Of a stretch of 42,584 nucleotides of DNA, positions 15,691 through 25,042 are shown piece after piece (position 1 is the first letter of the stretch; each line of letters opens with the position of its first letter). Source of the DNA: DATMRF01 sp035566435 (GTDB taxonomy: Bacteria; Verrucomicrobiota; Verrucomicrobiia; Limisphaerales; UBA8199); NCBI GenBank assembly GCA_035566435.1, contig DATMRF010000142.1:1-42584 (forward strand), given 5' to 3'. The translations under genes were made by a program, and so were the position numbers. The notes under the pieces are model-generated. The model saw only the letters and a list, made by a program, of their open reading frames with translations, was not told where the DNA came from and did not search any database.

Positions 15691-18600
15691 ATGTTCCACC
15701 GTGCTCCACAGGGTGCCGCCCCGCGATCCCCGGCCGCGGCTTCAACTCACAAACCTCTGCCCGGATGCTCGATTCGAGCCCACGTGTTCCCGGCGCACAA
15801 CTGGTTCCTGGGGGCCGCTCTGACCGCGAGCCTTTTCCAGGCCCCGCATTCCCCGGGCGCAGTCAGTGTGCTCACCTTTCACAACGACAACGCCCGCACC
15901 GGCGCCAATACCAACGAGACGGTCCTCACCCTCGCCAATGTCAACACCAACACCTTCAGCCGGATGTTCGTTTATCCCGTGGACGGCTACATCTACGCCC
16001 AACCGCTCGTCCTGGCCGGGGTCGCCATCCCCGGCAAAGGCACGCATAACGTCGTCTTCGTCGCCACCGAGCACGACAGCGTTTACGCCTTTGATGCCGA
16101 TAATGGCGCGGGCGCAAACTCCGCTCCCCTCTGGCAGGTTAACTTCCTCAACCCGGCCGCCGGTGTCACCACCATTCCCAACGGCGAAGTCCTTTCTACC
16201 GATATCGTCCCCGAAATCGGCATCACCAGCACCCCGGTCATCGACGCCGTCAACGGAACCATCTTCGTCGAAGCCAAGACCAAAGAAGTCTCCGGCGGCG
16301 TCACCAGCTATGTCCACCGCCTCCACGCCTTGGATGTCGCCACCGGTGCCGAAAAAAACGGCGGCCCCATCGTCATCGCCAAAACCGCCTTTAACGGTTC
16401 GGCCTACACCTACCTCTCCGGGCCGTCCGTCCCCGGCACCGGCGATGGCAGCGTCGGCGGTACCCTCACCTTTAACGCCTTGCGCGAGATGAATCGGCCG
16501 GGCCTGGTCCTCCTGGGCACCAACATTTACATCGCCTGCGCGTCCCATGGTGACAACGGTCCGTACCATGGCTGGGTCCTCTCTTATAACTCCCAAACCC
16601 TCGCCTTCGCCTCCGCCTATAATGCCACCGCCAACGGTGGCCTCGGCGGCATCTGGCAAAGCGGCGGCGCTCCCGCGCTCGACTCCAGCAACTACATGTA
16701 CTTCGAAACCGGCAACGGCACCTTTAACAACACCGGCGCCAACCTCAACACCTACAGCCTCGGCGACAGTTTCATCAAGCTTTCCACCGCCGCCGCCCTC
16801 AATGTCGTGGACTACTTCACCCCCTTCAACCAGGCCGCCCTCAGCAGCGCAGACCAGGACCTCGGCTCCGGCGGCGCCATGGTCCTCCCCGATTCCGTCG
16901 GCAGCCCCGCCCACCCCCATCTGCTCGTCGGCTGCGGCAAGGAAGGCAAAATCTACCTCCTGGACCGCGACAACCTCGGTCATTTTAATTCCGCCAATGA
17001 TAATCAGATCGTCCAGGAAATCCCCGGCGCGGTCGGCGGCACCTGGAGCTGCCCCGCCTACTTCGGCGGCCACATCTTTTACCAGGGCTCCGGCGACGTC
17101 CTTAAGTCCTTCTCCGTCGCGAACGCCTCGATCACTGCCACACCGAGCTCCAGCTCCGCGACCGCCTTCGGCTTCCCGGGCGCGACTCCAAGCATCTCCG
17201 CCAACGGTCCCAACAATGCCATCGCCTGGGTTCTGCAGAATGACGCCTTCCGCACCTCCGGCCCCGCCGTCCTCCACGCCTATAACGCCGCCAACCTCGC
17301 CACCGAACTCTACAACACCAGCCAGGCCGGCTCCCGCGACCAGCTCTCCGGCGCCGTCAAATTCACCGTCCCCACCGTCGCCAACGGCAAAGTTTACGTC
17401 GGCGGCGAAACCGCCCTCTCCATTCTCGGCGCCAGCTCCGGCGTCAATGCCTTCTTCGTCTCATTCTCCCCTTTGCTCAACGGCCTCTCTTTCGTCCTCT
17501 CCGATCGCGGCGCCGCCACCGTCACCAATATCGCCAATGTCCAACTCGACGGAACCAACGATGTCAGTTCCCAGGTTACCCGCATCTACACCCCTCCATT
17601 CTCCACCGTCGTCTATACCCAGCCCGCCCGCTTCGCCCCCAATTCCCAGCACACCGCCGCCATCTCCTGGGTCGATTCCTTCAACGCCACCAACTCCTGG
17701 TCCACCGTCTTCACCGTCCCCAATTACGTCGCTTTCCCCACCAACTTCGCCCTCCCGCTCTCCGCCGTCGATACCTCCCAGCCCGGTTTCCTCGTCAACA
17801 GCTACCAGTCCCTCCAGGTCAACCCCAACCAGGCCTGGTGGACCGATGAACAGGTCGAGGGCCTCCGCGGCCCCAATATCTCCGGCCCTGGCTCCGCCTT
17901 CACCCAGGCCGGACTTTTCGTCTTCGACGGACCCCTCGACTTCGAAAACGTCGGCGGCAAACAAACCGCCCCGGGCCTCTTCGGCACCAACTTTAACCTC
18001 GCCATCTTCGGCCTCGGCGCCAATGCCCCCGTCGACAAATTCCACGACCTCTGCGACAACTCCGCCCTCGAGTTCTACGGTTACATCTACTTCCCCACCA
18101 GCGGTGTCTATAACACCGTCATCGGCAGTGACGACGGTTTCCAGCTCAGCGTTTCCCAAAATCCCATGGACCGCATGGGCACCGTCATCGCCTCCTTGAA
18201 CGGCGACCGCCTCCCCTCCTCGGCCAGCCCACCCACCATCGCTGACATCCGTCCCCTCGCCGTCGATCAGCCGGGCATTTATCCCATCCGCCTCCTCTAC
18301 CAGGCCGGCGTCGGCGCCGCTGGCTTCGAATGGTACACCGTTCCCCAGCCGGGTACCACCCCCAACCCGGGCGTCAATGCCTTCCTGATAAATGACACCA
18401 ATCACATCGGCACCCCAAACGCTCTCGTCCTCCTCACTTACCGCGCCCTCTCCGGTACCCTCGACGTCGGGCCCTACGTCAAACGCGCCGTTCCCGGCCG
18501 CAATACCATGGATGCCCTCTACGCCCAGCCAGTCGTCGTGGACCTCGCGGATGGCACCGGCCCAAAAACCGTCAACACCAATTTTCTTGCCCTCAGCGTC

Positions 18601-21600
18601 GATGGCAGTCCCCGCACCATAACCGTCACCAGGTCCGGCGCCACCACCCACTTGCTCGAAATCCTCCCCTCCAACCGCGCCCCCGGCCCTCACACCAACT
18701 TGCTCACTTTCCAGGATAGCCTCGGAACCAATTACTCCTGCTCCTGGGCCTTCACCGTCTTGGGCGGTGTCAGCGGCGTTCCCCAGGCCGATCCCACCAA
18801 TTCCCCCGTCAACCTTCCCCTCGCCGCTATGGTCTCTCCCGCCGCTCTCACCGCTCCCGGCTTCCTCATCCACTCCCACCAAATGCTCTTTAAACAACCC
18901 AATGTCAGCGGCACCGCCGAGGAACAACTCCAGAATCTCCACGGGCCCAACGTCGCCACTCTCGTCGGCTCAAATACTTTCTCCTTCAACGGACCATTCG
19001 ATTTCCGTTTTCCGTCCGGCACTGCCGCCTACCCCGCCAGCAACGCCGGCGGCGAGTGGGCCTACGACATTTCCCTCGTCCAGTTCGGCTTCCGGCCCGA
19101 AGTCCTCAACAGCCTGAACGCCGGAGTCCCCAACAATATCGATAATTCCACCCTCGAAATCGGTTGCTACCTCGTCTTCCCACAAGCCGGAACTTACCTC
19201 ATGCACTTTAACAGCGACGACGGCTTCAAACTCGAGTGCCCCGCCTCCACTTACCTCTTCGATAAGCTTGGACTCACCCTCGGCTTCGCCGATGCCGGAC
19301 GCGGCATCGCCAATCCCCCCGCCGGCGTCCAGACCGGCGGTACCTACATCCCCATACGCGTTCCCGCCGCCGGCGCCTACCCCATGCGCGCCGTCTGGGA
19401 AAATGGCGGCGGCGATGCCGCCATCGAGTGGTCAGCCTATGTGCCCCAGCCGGACGGCACCTACATCAAAGAACTCATCAACGACACCAACGCACCCGTG
19501 CCGCTCCTCGCCTTCCAGGCCAGTTCGGCCCCCTTTGGCCCGTTTGCCAGCTACGTCAATCCAGCTCCCAACGCCCAGGGCGTCCCCTGGTTCGCACCTA
19601 CGGTCGCCAAAATCACCGACAGCCCCACCCTCTCCACCGGCCCGCTCTTGCTCGACTCTCTTAGCGAGGACGGCGTCGCCCAAAGCTTTAGCGCCACAAA
19701 ATCAGGTAACGTCACCACCCTTATTCAGCAGCTCAACGCTCCTCATGTTTACGGCCGCCTCCATACCAACGTGCTGGCCTACCATGACAGCGCGAGCAAC
19801 CGTTACACCAACTCCTGGTTCTACTCCGTCTTTGCCACCGCCCAGGCCAATGATGCCTCAACCCCAAGTGCCCTCGCCGCCTTCGGGTCCGTCACCGTTC
19901 CCGCCAGCCTCTCCGTGCCCGTCAGTTCCCTCGACCTCTCCCAACCGGGCTTCCGCATCCGGTCCTGTCAAACGATCGCCGGCAACAACAACACCGTCGC
20001 CTTTACCGAACAGCAATTCGCCGGCCTCCAGGGACCCAACATCGCCACCAATCGCCTCGCTCCCTTGCCCGCCGGCGGCTATTACACCTGGACCAACGTG
20101 ATTGACTTCACCATCAACCCCACCGGTGGTCAAAACGCCGGGGCAGGGGAGTGGAATTACGATTTCCCCTTCACCAACCCCCCTTCCAACTTCGGGTTCG
20201 TCACCAACGGCGGCGTGGTCAACACCTACAACAACGCCTCCCTGATGGTCGGCGCTTATCTCGTCTTCAGCCAGCCCGGCACTTACATCATGGCCGTCTC
20301 CTCCGATGACTGCTTCAAACTCACCATCCCCTACGGCGACCCATTCAATATCTCCGGCTTGCTCGTCGGCGATTGTAACGCCGGACGCGGCACCGCCGGC
20401 GCCGGCTTCGGCCCCCGCGGCGGCATCACCTTATGCCCCTTCGTCATCACTAATGCCGGCGCGTACCCGTTCCGCCTCCTCTATGAAAATGGCGGCGGCG
20501 GCGCCGGCGTCGAGTGGAGCATTTACCAGGTCCTGCCCGATGGCTCCGTCGCCTATGTCCTTATCAACGACCCCAACACTCCCGGCTCCATCCAGGCCTT
20601 CCAGGTCACCACCAATCAGCCTCCCTATGCCGCCTATCTGAACCCCCTCCCGGCCTTGCTCTACGGCCCGAGCCGCCCGACCATCAGCCTCTCGGGCAAC
20701 GCTCTCAATGCCAACCCGAGCCCCGTCCAGCAGGATCTCCAATTCTCTATCGCGAATTCCCAAACCCGCATCGACACCAACCAGCCAATGTCCCTCGTCT
20801 ATCGAGGCGTCCCCCAACCATTCACCCTTTCCCTCTCCAATGGTTTGCTCATGGTGACCCGGCCTGCCAATTCGCCCCAATTCTGGCCTTCCGGCTCCCT
20901 CGACGACCTCATCTTCAACTTCCACGATAATACCGGCCAGGCCGGATCCATCGACCTCGGATCTGTCCAAACTCCCTTCTGGGGCACGCTGACCAATCCA
21001 CTCAACGCCAGCGTCGATTCCAATAGCCCCGGCTTCAAAATGCGCCTGTATGCCCTCGACGATAAAGGCGGTCAGGACCTGAACAACCGCGTCCATAATG
21101 CCGAGCAGGCTCTCGCCGGAATCTGGGGCCCGAACGTCATCAACCCGGCCGCCTTTCCCACCAACCCGCTGGTCGGCGGTTACTTCATCTATCCTGGCTC
21201 CACTTCCGCTGCCACCAATGGCGGCGTCATCAACTTCGACTTCACCTCAGCCACCAAAGATGGTGACTTCGATACTCCGGTTTTCCCCGACAGCCCATGG
21301 CCCGGCATTCCGAGTCTAGCCACTGCCAACAACCAAAATAGTTTCGCGGTTGAATTCCTCGCTTACGTGACCTTCCCGAGCAATGGCGTCTATACCCTGG
21401 GCGTATCGAGCGACGACGGTTTCCGGCTCGTCAACGGTTGGACTCCGCCGGCGAATAATGGCGCGGTGCTCGTTAACTCCCCGGCCTCGCTGGCCGGCCC
21501 GAAAGCGGGCGCTTTTGATTCCAGTTACAACTCCTACATCATCACCGCTCCGGTCACTGCTCCTCTCGCGGTCGCCAAAGGCCCCGTCGCGCCCTTGAAT

Positions 21601-22377
21601 GAATACGGCAGCACGAACTTCCTCTCCTCGGGCTTCAGCGAAGACGGCTGTGTCATCAGCAACCCCGGCGAACTCCTTGGTAAGCTCGCCCTGGTATTCC
21701 GGAGCCCCTTCTGCCCCACACAACAAAAAGTTTACGATGCCCAGGCCGCTGGTGCTGTCGGCGTATTGTTCGTCAACCAGCCGCTGGCCTTCACCAATGG
21801 CGCGGCCTCACCCAACCAGTTCCCGCTCGAACCGGATATCAACCTCCCGCCACTGAACATCCCTGCGGTCGGCATCGAGTGGGCCGACGGCATCAGGCTG
21901 CTGGCCGCCATGGCGACCAACCCGCCGAACGTCACCATCACACCCATGGATTACTCCGTAAACCCACCCGCCAACAATCCGGTGCTTGGCGAAGCCGACG
22001 CGCCCAAGGGTGCCAGCGACGTCCTGTTCCCGGTTGTCGTCCAACAGGCCGGCACCTACCCGTTGCGCCTGACTCACTTTCAGGGTAGCGGCGGCGCCAA
22101 CTGCGAATTCTTCCAGGTGATTGTTACCGGCAGCAGCACCAATCGCATCCTGGTCAACGACCTCGCCAACGGCTCGCCGCTCAGCGCCTATTACAATTTG
22201 GCGGCGCCTGCGCTCGCCATCCTTCCCAACGCGAACGACACTCTGACCATCAACTTCCAAGGCATCTTGCAGAGCGAAACAGACATCACCTCGCACACCT
22301 GGGCGGACATTGCCGTAACATCCCCCTACACATTCGTACCCACCGCCGCCCCCCAATTCTTCCGCTCGCGCTTCTAA
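15691..22377 (+). CDS. Giant exported protein: PQQ-like beta-propeller plus four PA14-like modules, the last with an inserted PA domain
   Basis: The 2228-residue product begins with a weak export signal (hydrophobic WFLGAALTASLF near residues 38-49); the true start could be the GTG at 15784. Residues about 58-590 are a pyrrolo-quinoline-quinone-type beta-propeller (YAQPLVL, VVFVATEHDSVYAFDADNG, LLVGCGKEGKIYLLDRDN). Four PA14-like modules follow at about 684-906, 1039-1270, 1404-1630 and 1767-2160. Each has SQPGF...EQ..GL.GPN, Y..F...G.Y...V.SDDGF.L, and AYP.R..YENGGG..G.EW. Module four carries a protease-associated (PA) domain near 1984-2080 (GKLALVFRSPFCPTQQKVYDAQAAGAVGVLFV...IPAVGIEWADG). 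The tail ends FFRSRF, as in many secreted verrucomicrobial proteins. PA14 modules usually bind carbohydrate. No catalytic site was found, so adhesion or substrate capture is likelier than hydrolysis. Confidence 0.85.
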   Translation: MFHRAPQGAAPRSPAAASTHKPLPGCSIRAHVFPAHNWFLGAALTASLFQAPHSPGAVSVLTFHNDNARTGANTNETVLTLANVNTNTFSRMFVYPVDGYIYAQPLVLAGVAIPGKGTHNVVFVATEHDSVYAFDADNGAGANSAPLWQVNFLNPAAGVTTIPNGEVLSTDIVPEIGITSTPVIDAVNGTIFVEAKTKEVSGGVTSYVHRLHALDVATGAEKNGGPIVIAKTAFNGSAYTYLSGPSVPGTGDGSVGGTLTFNALREMNRPGLVLLGTNIYIACASHGDNGPYHGWVLSYNSQTLAFASAYNATANGGLGGIWQSGGAPALDSSNYMYFETGNGTFNNTGANLNTYSLGDSFIKLSTAAALNVVDYFTPFNQAALSSADQDLGSGGAMVLPDSVGSPAHPHLLVGCGKEGKIYLLDRDNLGHFNSANDNQIVQEIPGAVGGTWSCPAYFGGHIFYQGSGDVLKSFSVANASITATPSSSSATAFGFPGATPSISANGPNNAIAWVLQNDAFRTSGPAVLHAYNAANLATELYNTSQAGSRDQLSGAVKFTVPTVANGKVYVGGETALSILGASSGVNAFFVSFSPLLNGLSFVLSDRGAATVTNIANVQLDGTNDVSSQVTRIYTPPFSTVVYTQPARFAPNSQHTAAISWVDSFNATNSWSTVFTVPNYVAFPTNFALPLSAVDTSQPGFLVNSYQSLQVNPNQAWWTDEQVEGLRGPNISGPGSAFTQAGLFVFDGPLDFENVGGKQTAPGLFGTNFNLAIFGLGANAPVDKFHDLCDNSALEFYGYIYFPTSGVYNTVIGSDDGFQLSVSQNPMDRMGTVIASLNGDRLPSSASPPTIADIRPLAVDQPGIYPIRLLYQAGVGAAGFEWYTVPQPGTTPNPGVNAFLINDTNHIGTPNALVLLTYRALSGTLDVGPYVKRAVPGRNTMDALYAQPVVVDLADGTGPKTVNTNFLALSVDGSPRTITVTRSGATTHLLEILPSNRAPGPHTNLLTFQDSLGTNYSCSWAFTVLGGVSGVPQADPTNSPVNLPLAAMVSPAALTAPGFLIHSHQMLFKQPNVSGTAEEQLQNLHGPNVATLVGSNTFSFNGPFDFRFPSGTAAYPASNAGGEWAYDISLVQFGFRPEVLNSLNAGVPNNIDNSTLEIGCYLVFPQAGTYLMHFNSDDGFKLECPASTYLFDKLGLTLGFADAGRGIANPPAGVQTGGTYIPIRVPAAGAYPMRAVWENGGGDAAIEWSAYVPQPDGTYIKELINDTNAPVPLLAFQASSAPFGPFASYVNPAPNAQGVPWFAPTVAKITDSPTLSTGPLLLDSLSEDGVAQSFSATKSGNVTTLIQQLNAPHVYGRLHTNVLAYHDSASNRYTNSWFYSVFATAQANDASTPSALAAFGSVTVPASLSVPVSSLDLSQPGFRIRSCQTIAGNNNTVAFTEQQFAGLQGPNIATNRLAPLPAGGYYTWTNVIDFTINPTGGQNAGAGEWNYDFPFTNPPSNFGFVTNGGVVNTYNNASLMVGAYLVFSQPGTYIMAVSSDDCFKLTIPYGDPFNISGLLVGDCNAGRGTAGAGFGPRGGITLCPFVITNAGAYPFRLLYENGGGGAGVEWSIYQVLPDGSVAYVLINDPNTPGSIQAFQVTTNQPPYAAYLNPLPALLYGPSRPTISLSGNALNANPSPVQQDLQFSIANSQTRIDTNQPMSLVYRGVPQPFTLSLSNGLLMVTRPANSPQFWPSGSLDDLIFNFHDNTGQAGSIDLGSVQTPFWGTLTNPLNASVDSNSPGFKMRLYALDDKGGQDLNNRVHNAEQALAGIWGPNVINPAAFPTNPLVGGYFIYPGSTSAATNGGVINFDFTSATKDGDFDTPVFPDSPWPGIPSLATANNQNSFAVEFLAYVTFPSNGVYTLGVSSDDGFRLVNGWTPPANNGAVLVNSPASLAGPKAGAFDSSYNSYIITAPVTAPLAVAKGPVAPLNEYGSTNFLSSGFSEDGCVISNPGELLGKLALVFRSPFCPTQQKVYDAQAAGAVGVLFVNQPLAFTNGAASPNQFPLEPDINLPPLNIPAVGIEWADGIRLLAAMATNPPNVTITPMDYSVNPPANNPVLGEADAPKGASDVLFPVVVQQAGTYPLRLTHFQGSGGANCEFFQVIVTGSSTNRILVNDLANGSPLSAYYNLAAPALAILPNANDTLTINFQGILQSETDITSHTWADIAVTSPYTFVPTAAPQFFRSRF

Positions 22378-22673
22378 CCCTGTATCCTTTATCCATTCCT
22401 CACCGACCTTTGCCCCGTTGCGCCTTTGCTCTAATCTCGGGTTTTATCCTTGCTCCTTCCTTTCCTATTGCTATGTCTTGTTTTGAGACACAAACCCACC
22501 AACTCCACTGCTCGCCTCAATCCCCCAAGCCACTAATAATCCCGTCCACCGGCGTTCTGCCCGATTCTAATCCGTGCGGGGCACACCGCTTGCTCCTGAT
22601 CGGACCATGACGCGCGGTCCCAACAGTGGAGTTGCCTTCTTTCCCAAGTGGATCGAGGGCAGGTAAGGTGCTC
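22378..22673. other. Intergenic spacer before the histidine kinase gene
   Basis: This is 296 bp of C/T-rich sequence with no recognisable gene, hairpin-plus-T-tract terminator or strong promoter. Its last bases (AGGTAAGGTG, 22661-22670) form the ribosome binding site of the kinase gene. Confidence 0.5.
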
Positions 22674-24983
22674 ATGGATTCAACAACCTGTGACCACACC
22701 GAGTTCGTGGAGCGGCCAAAGCCCTCCTGGAAAACGAGTTTCAGCACCAAAGTGCTGGTCCCCGTCGTTTCTATCATGGTGCTCCTGGTGGTGCTTACTG
22801 GCTGGTCGGTGAATCGCCGTCTCACGAAGCAGTTCCGGTTGGACGCAGCACGTAGCTTGGAAACCGCTGACTCGGTCTTTCGCAGCTCTGAGAACCTCCA
22901 TGCGAAAAACCTCCTGTTGCGCTTTCGCAACCTGCCCAACGAGCCACCCTATAAAGGAGCCTTTCAAAGCAAAAACCTGCAGACTCTGCGGGATGCAATT
23001 AAGGATCTGCCTACTGACCAGGGTGTCGATGTGGCGTTGTTCACCTCCAGCAAGGCGGATTTGCAAGCCAGCGCACAACGCGACCCGCGGCTCCCGCTTG
23101 GAGACTTCCAAGTCAACAGCGCTGCCGCTTCCAAAAAGGCCCTAACTGGCGAGCTTAAAGCCGATACTATCCGCGTCGGTGACCGGCTATTTGATCTCGT
23201 ATCGATCCCGGTTTTTGGCAGCAGTGGCATTCCGATTTTTGGTGGCGGCGGCAGCAGCGTCCCGATTGGCGTGCTAACGGTCGGCTCGGAAATCGGCGAC
23301 TCGTTGGCGCGGGAGCTTAGCCTGGTCACTCACAGCCAAATCGTCCTGCTCGCCAACGGACATGTCGTCGCTTCGACCATTCCGGGAATGGAGCTGCGCG
23401 ATCAGTTCGCCCGCCTGTTCAGTGAAAACATCGCGGAGCGCTCTCGCCGCGGCGGTCCCAGGGAAGTGCTGCTGGGCGACGACCATTATTTTTGTGCCGC
23501 GGGCAATTTCTCCTCTCTGAACGGCGATGCCGGGCTCGGCTACCTGCTGCTGTCCTCTTACGAAGAGCCGCTGCGGGCCTTGCGGAGCACGCAGCAAATG
23601 CTGGTGCTCGTCAGTCTGGTGGGGATCCTGCTCGGCACTCTCATCGTCGGCTTGCTGGTGCGCAAGGTCACTGAGCCGCTCCGTCAGTTGCAAGCCAGCG
23701 CCGAAGCGGTCGGGCGCGGCGATTACTCGCACCATGTCGAGGTGAGCTCCAATGACGAGTGTGGCGAGTTGGCGCGCGTCTTCAACCGGATGACCGATCG
23801 TGTGAAGCGCTCGCGAGGAGAGCTCGAGCGGACGGTCACCACCCTCAAGGCCACGCAGGCCCAATTGGTCCAGAGCGAAAAGCTCTCCGGGATCGGTGAA
23901 TTCGTCGCCGGGGTGGCCCACGAGTTGAACAATCCGCTCACCTCCGTCATGGGATTCTCGGAGCTGCTCGCGCAGGCGCCCGGCCACCCTAACCAGGGCC
24001 GGTACCTCGAACTGGTTTTCAAAAGCGCCCAGCGCTGCCAGAAGATTGTCCAAAACCTCCTCCACTTCGCCCGGCTCCATCCGCCGGAACGGAGGCTCGC
24101 CAATGTCAACACCCTCGTCGAAGGCGCGGTGGAGTTCATGCAATACCAGTTGCGCACCAGCAACATCCAGATCATTACCCGCCTGGACCCGAAGTTGCCC
24201 GACGCGATGCTCGACAGCCATCAGATGCAGCAGGTGTTTTTGAATATCATCAACAACGCGCGGCAGGCCATTGAAGCCAAGGGCAATAAAGGACGCGTCC
24301 TCATCACCACTGAAAGCCTGCCGCCCCGCATGCGCATTACCTTCGAGGATGATGGCCCCGGCATTCCCGCCGAAAATCTGCCAAAACTTTTCGACCCGTT
24401 CTTCACGACCAAAGAAATCGGAAAAGGAACCGGCCTCGGCCTGAGTTTGTGCTACGGAGTGATCTCCGAGCATGGCGGCACCATTCAGGTGCGCAGCAAA
24501 CCCGGCGAGGGCGCAGCCTTTGTGCTCGACCTGCCGCTGGTAACCGGAGCCGACGGCAAGCCGCTCCATCCCCTGGCGCCGGCCCCACAGCTCGCTGACG
24601 CGAAAATGGGGCTCGGAAAGAAAGTGCTCGTGATCGACGACGAGGAACCGATCCTCGAAATGGTTCGCAGCGAACTCACCCAGCACGGCTACCAGGTCGA
24701 TGTCGTGCAGGACGGCGAGGCGGCCCTGCGCTGCCTGGATCAAACTCAGTACGATTTGGCGCTGTGCGACTGGAAAATGCCCGGCCTTAATGGCGGCGAT
24801 GTCTATGAACGCCTGCAGGCTTCCCACCCCGCCTTGTGCGAGCGGTTCGTCTTCATCACCGGCGATGTCATCAGCGATAAGGTCCAAAGGTTCTTGAAGG
24901 AACGCAGAAAATCGTGCCTGACCAAACCTTTCTCGCTCGCCGAATTTCGCGTCGCAGTCGAGCAGGCGCTCCGCATAGAATGA
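22674..24983 (+). CDS. Hybrid sensor histidine kinase/response regulator
   Basis: The ATG at 22674 is preceded by AGGTAAGGTG and gives 769 residues; a GTG at 22626 is less likely. Order of parts: transmembrane helix about 27-46; periplasmic Cache-like sensor about 50-305 with a Gly-rich loop (FGGGGSSVPIG); second membrane helix about 309-329; HAMP about 330-380; HisKA with VAHELNNP placing the phospho-acceptor at H416; HATPase with N-box INNARQAIEA, DDGPGIP, FDPFFTTK and GTGLGLSL; and a C-terminal receiver (VLVIDDEEP, CDWKMPGLNG) with phospho-acceptor D699 and conserved K751. It senses an unknown periplasmic signal and passes phosphate to its own receiver. No output-domain regulator is encoded beside it, so a separate histidine phosphotransfer protein or regulator is presumably elsewhere. 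Confidence 0.92.
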   Translation: MDSTTCDHTEFVERPKPSWKTSFSTKVLVPVVSIMVLLVVLTGWSVNRRLTKQFRLDAARSLETADSVFRSSENLHAKNLLLRFRNLPNEPPYKGAFQSKNLQTLRDAIKDLPTDQGVDVALFTSSKADLQASAQRDPRLPLGDFQVNSAAASKKALTGELKADTIRVGDRLFDLVSIPVFGSSGIPIFGGGGSSVPIGVLTVGSEIGDSLARELSLVTHSQIVLLANGHVVASTIPGMELRDQFARLFSENIAERSRRGGPREVLLGDDHYFCAAGNFSSLNGDAGLGYLLLSSYEEPLRALRSTQQMLVLVSLVGILLGTLIVGLLVRKVTEPLRQLQASAEAVGRGDYSHHVEVSSNDECGELARVFNRMTDRVKRSRGELERTVTTLKATQAQLVQSEKLSGIGEFVAGVAHELNNPLTSVMGFSELLAQAPGHPNQGRYLELVFKSAQRCQKIVQNLLHFARLHPPERRLANVNTLVEGAVEFMQYQLRTSNIQIITRLDPKLPDAMLDSHQMQQVFLNIINNARQAIEAKGNKGRVLITTESLPPRMRITFEDDGPGIPAENLPKLFDPFFTTKEIGKGTGLGLSLCYGVISEHGGTIQVRSKPGEGAAFVLDLPLVTGADGKPLHPLAPAPQLADAKMGLGKKVLVIDDEEPILEMVRSELTQHGYQVDVVQDGEAALRCLDQTQYDLALCDWKMPGLNGGDVYERLQASHPALCERFVFITGDVISDKVQRFLKERRKSCLTKPFSLAEFRVAVEQALRIE

Positions 24984-25042
24984 GGTCGTCATTATTCCTC
25001 CCGCCCCCGACCTCCAGCCACCTTGAGGGTGCCTCTTAGTCT

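Noticed and set aside
16547..18199. A 550-residue plus-strand frame inside the giant PQQ/PA14 gene
   Set aside because: Its product is almost wholly Pro, Ser, Thr and Ala without domains. It is an artefact of strong GC3 codon bias in the real frame.
15742..18942. Two long minus-strand frames (about 500 residues each) opposite the giant PQQ/PA14 gene
   Set aside because: Gly/Asp/Glu/Val-rich low-complexity products; mirror images of the biased coding frame on the other strand.
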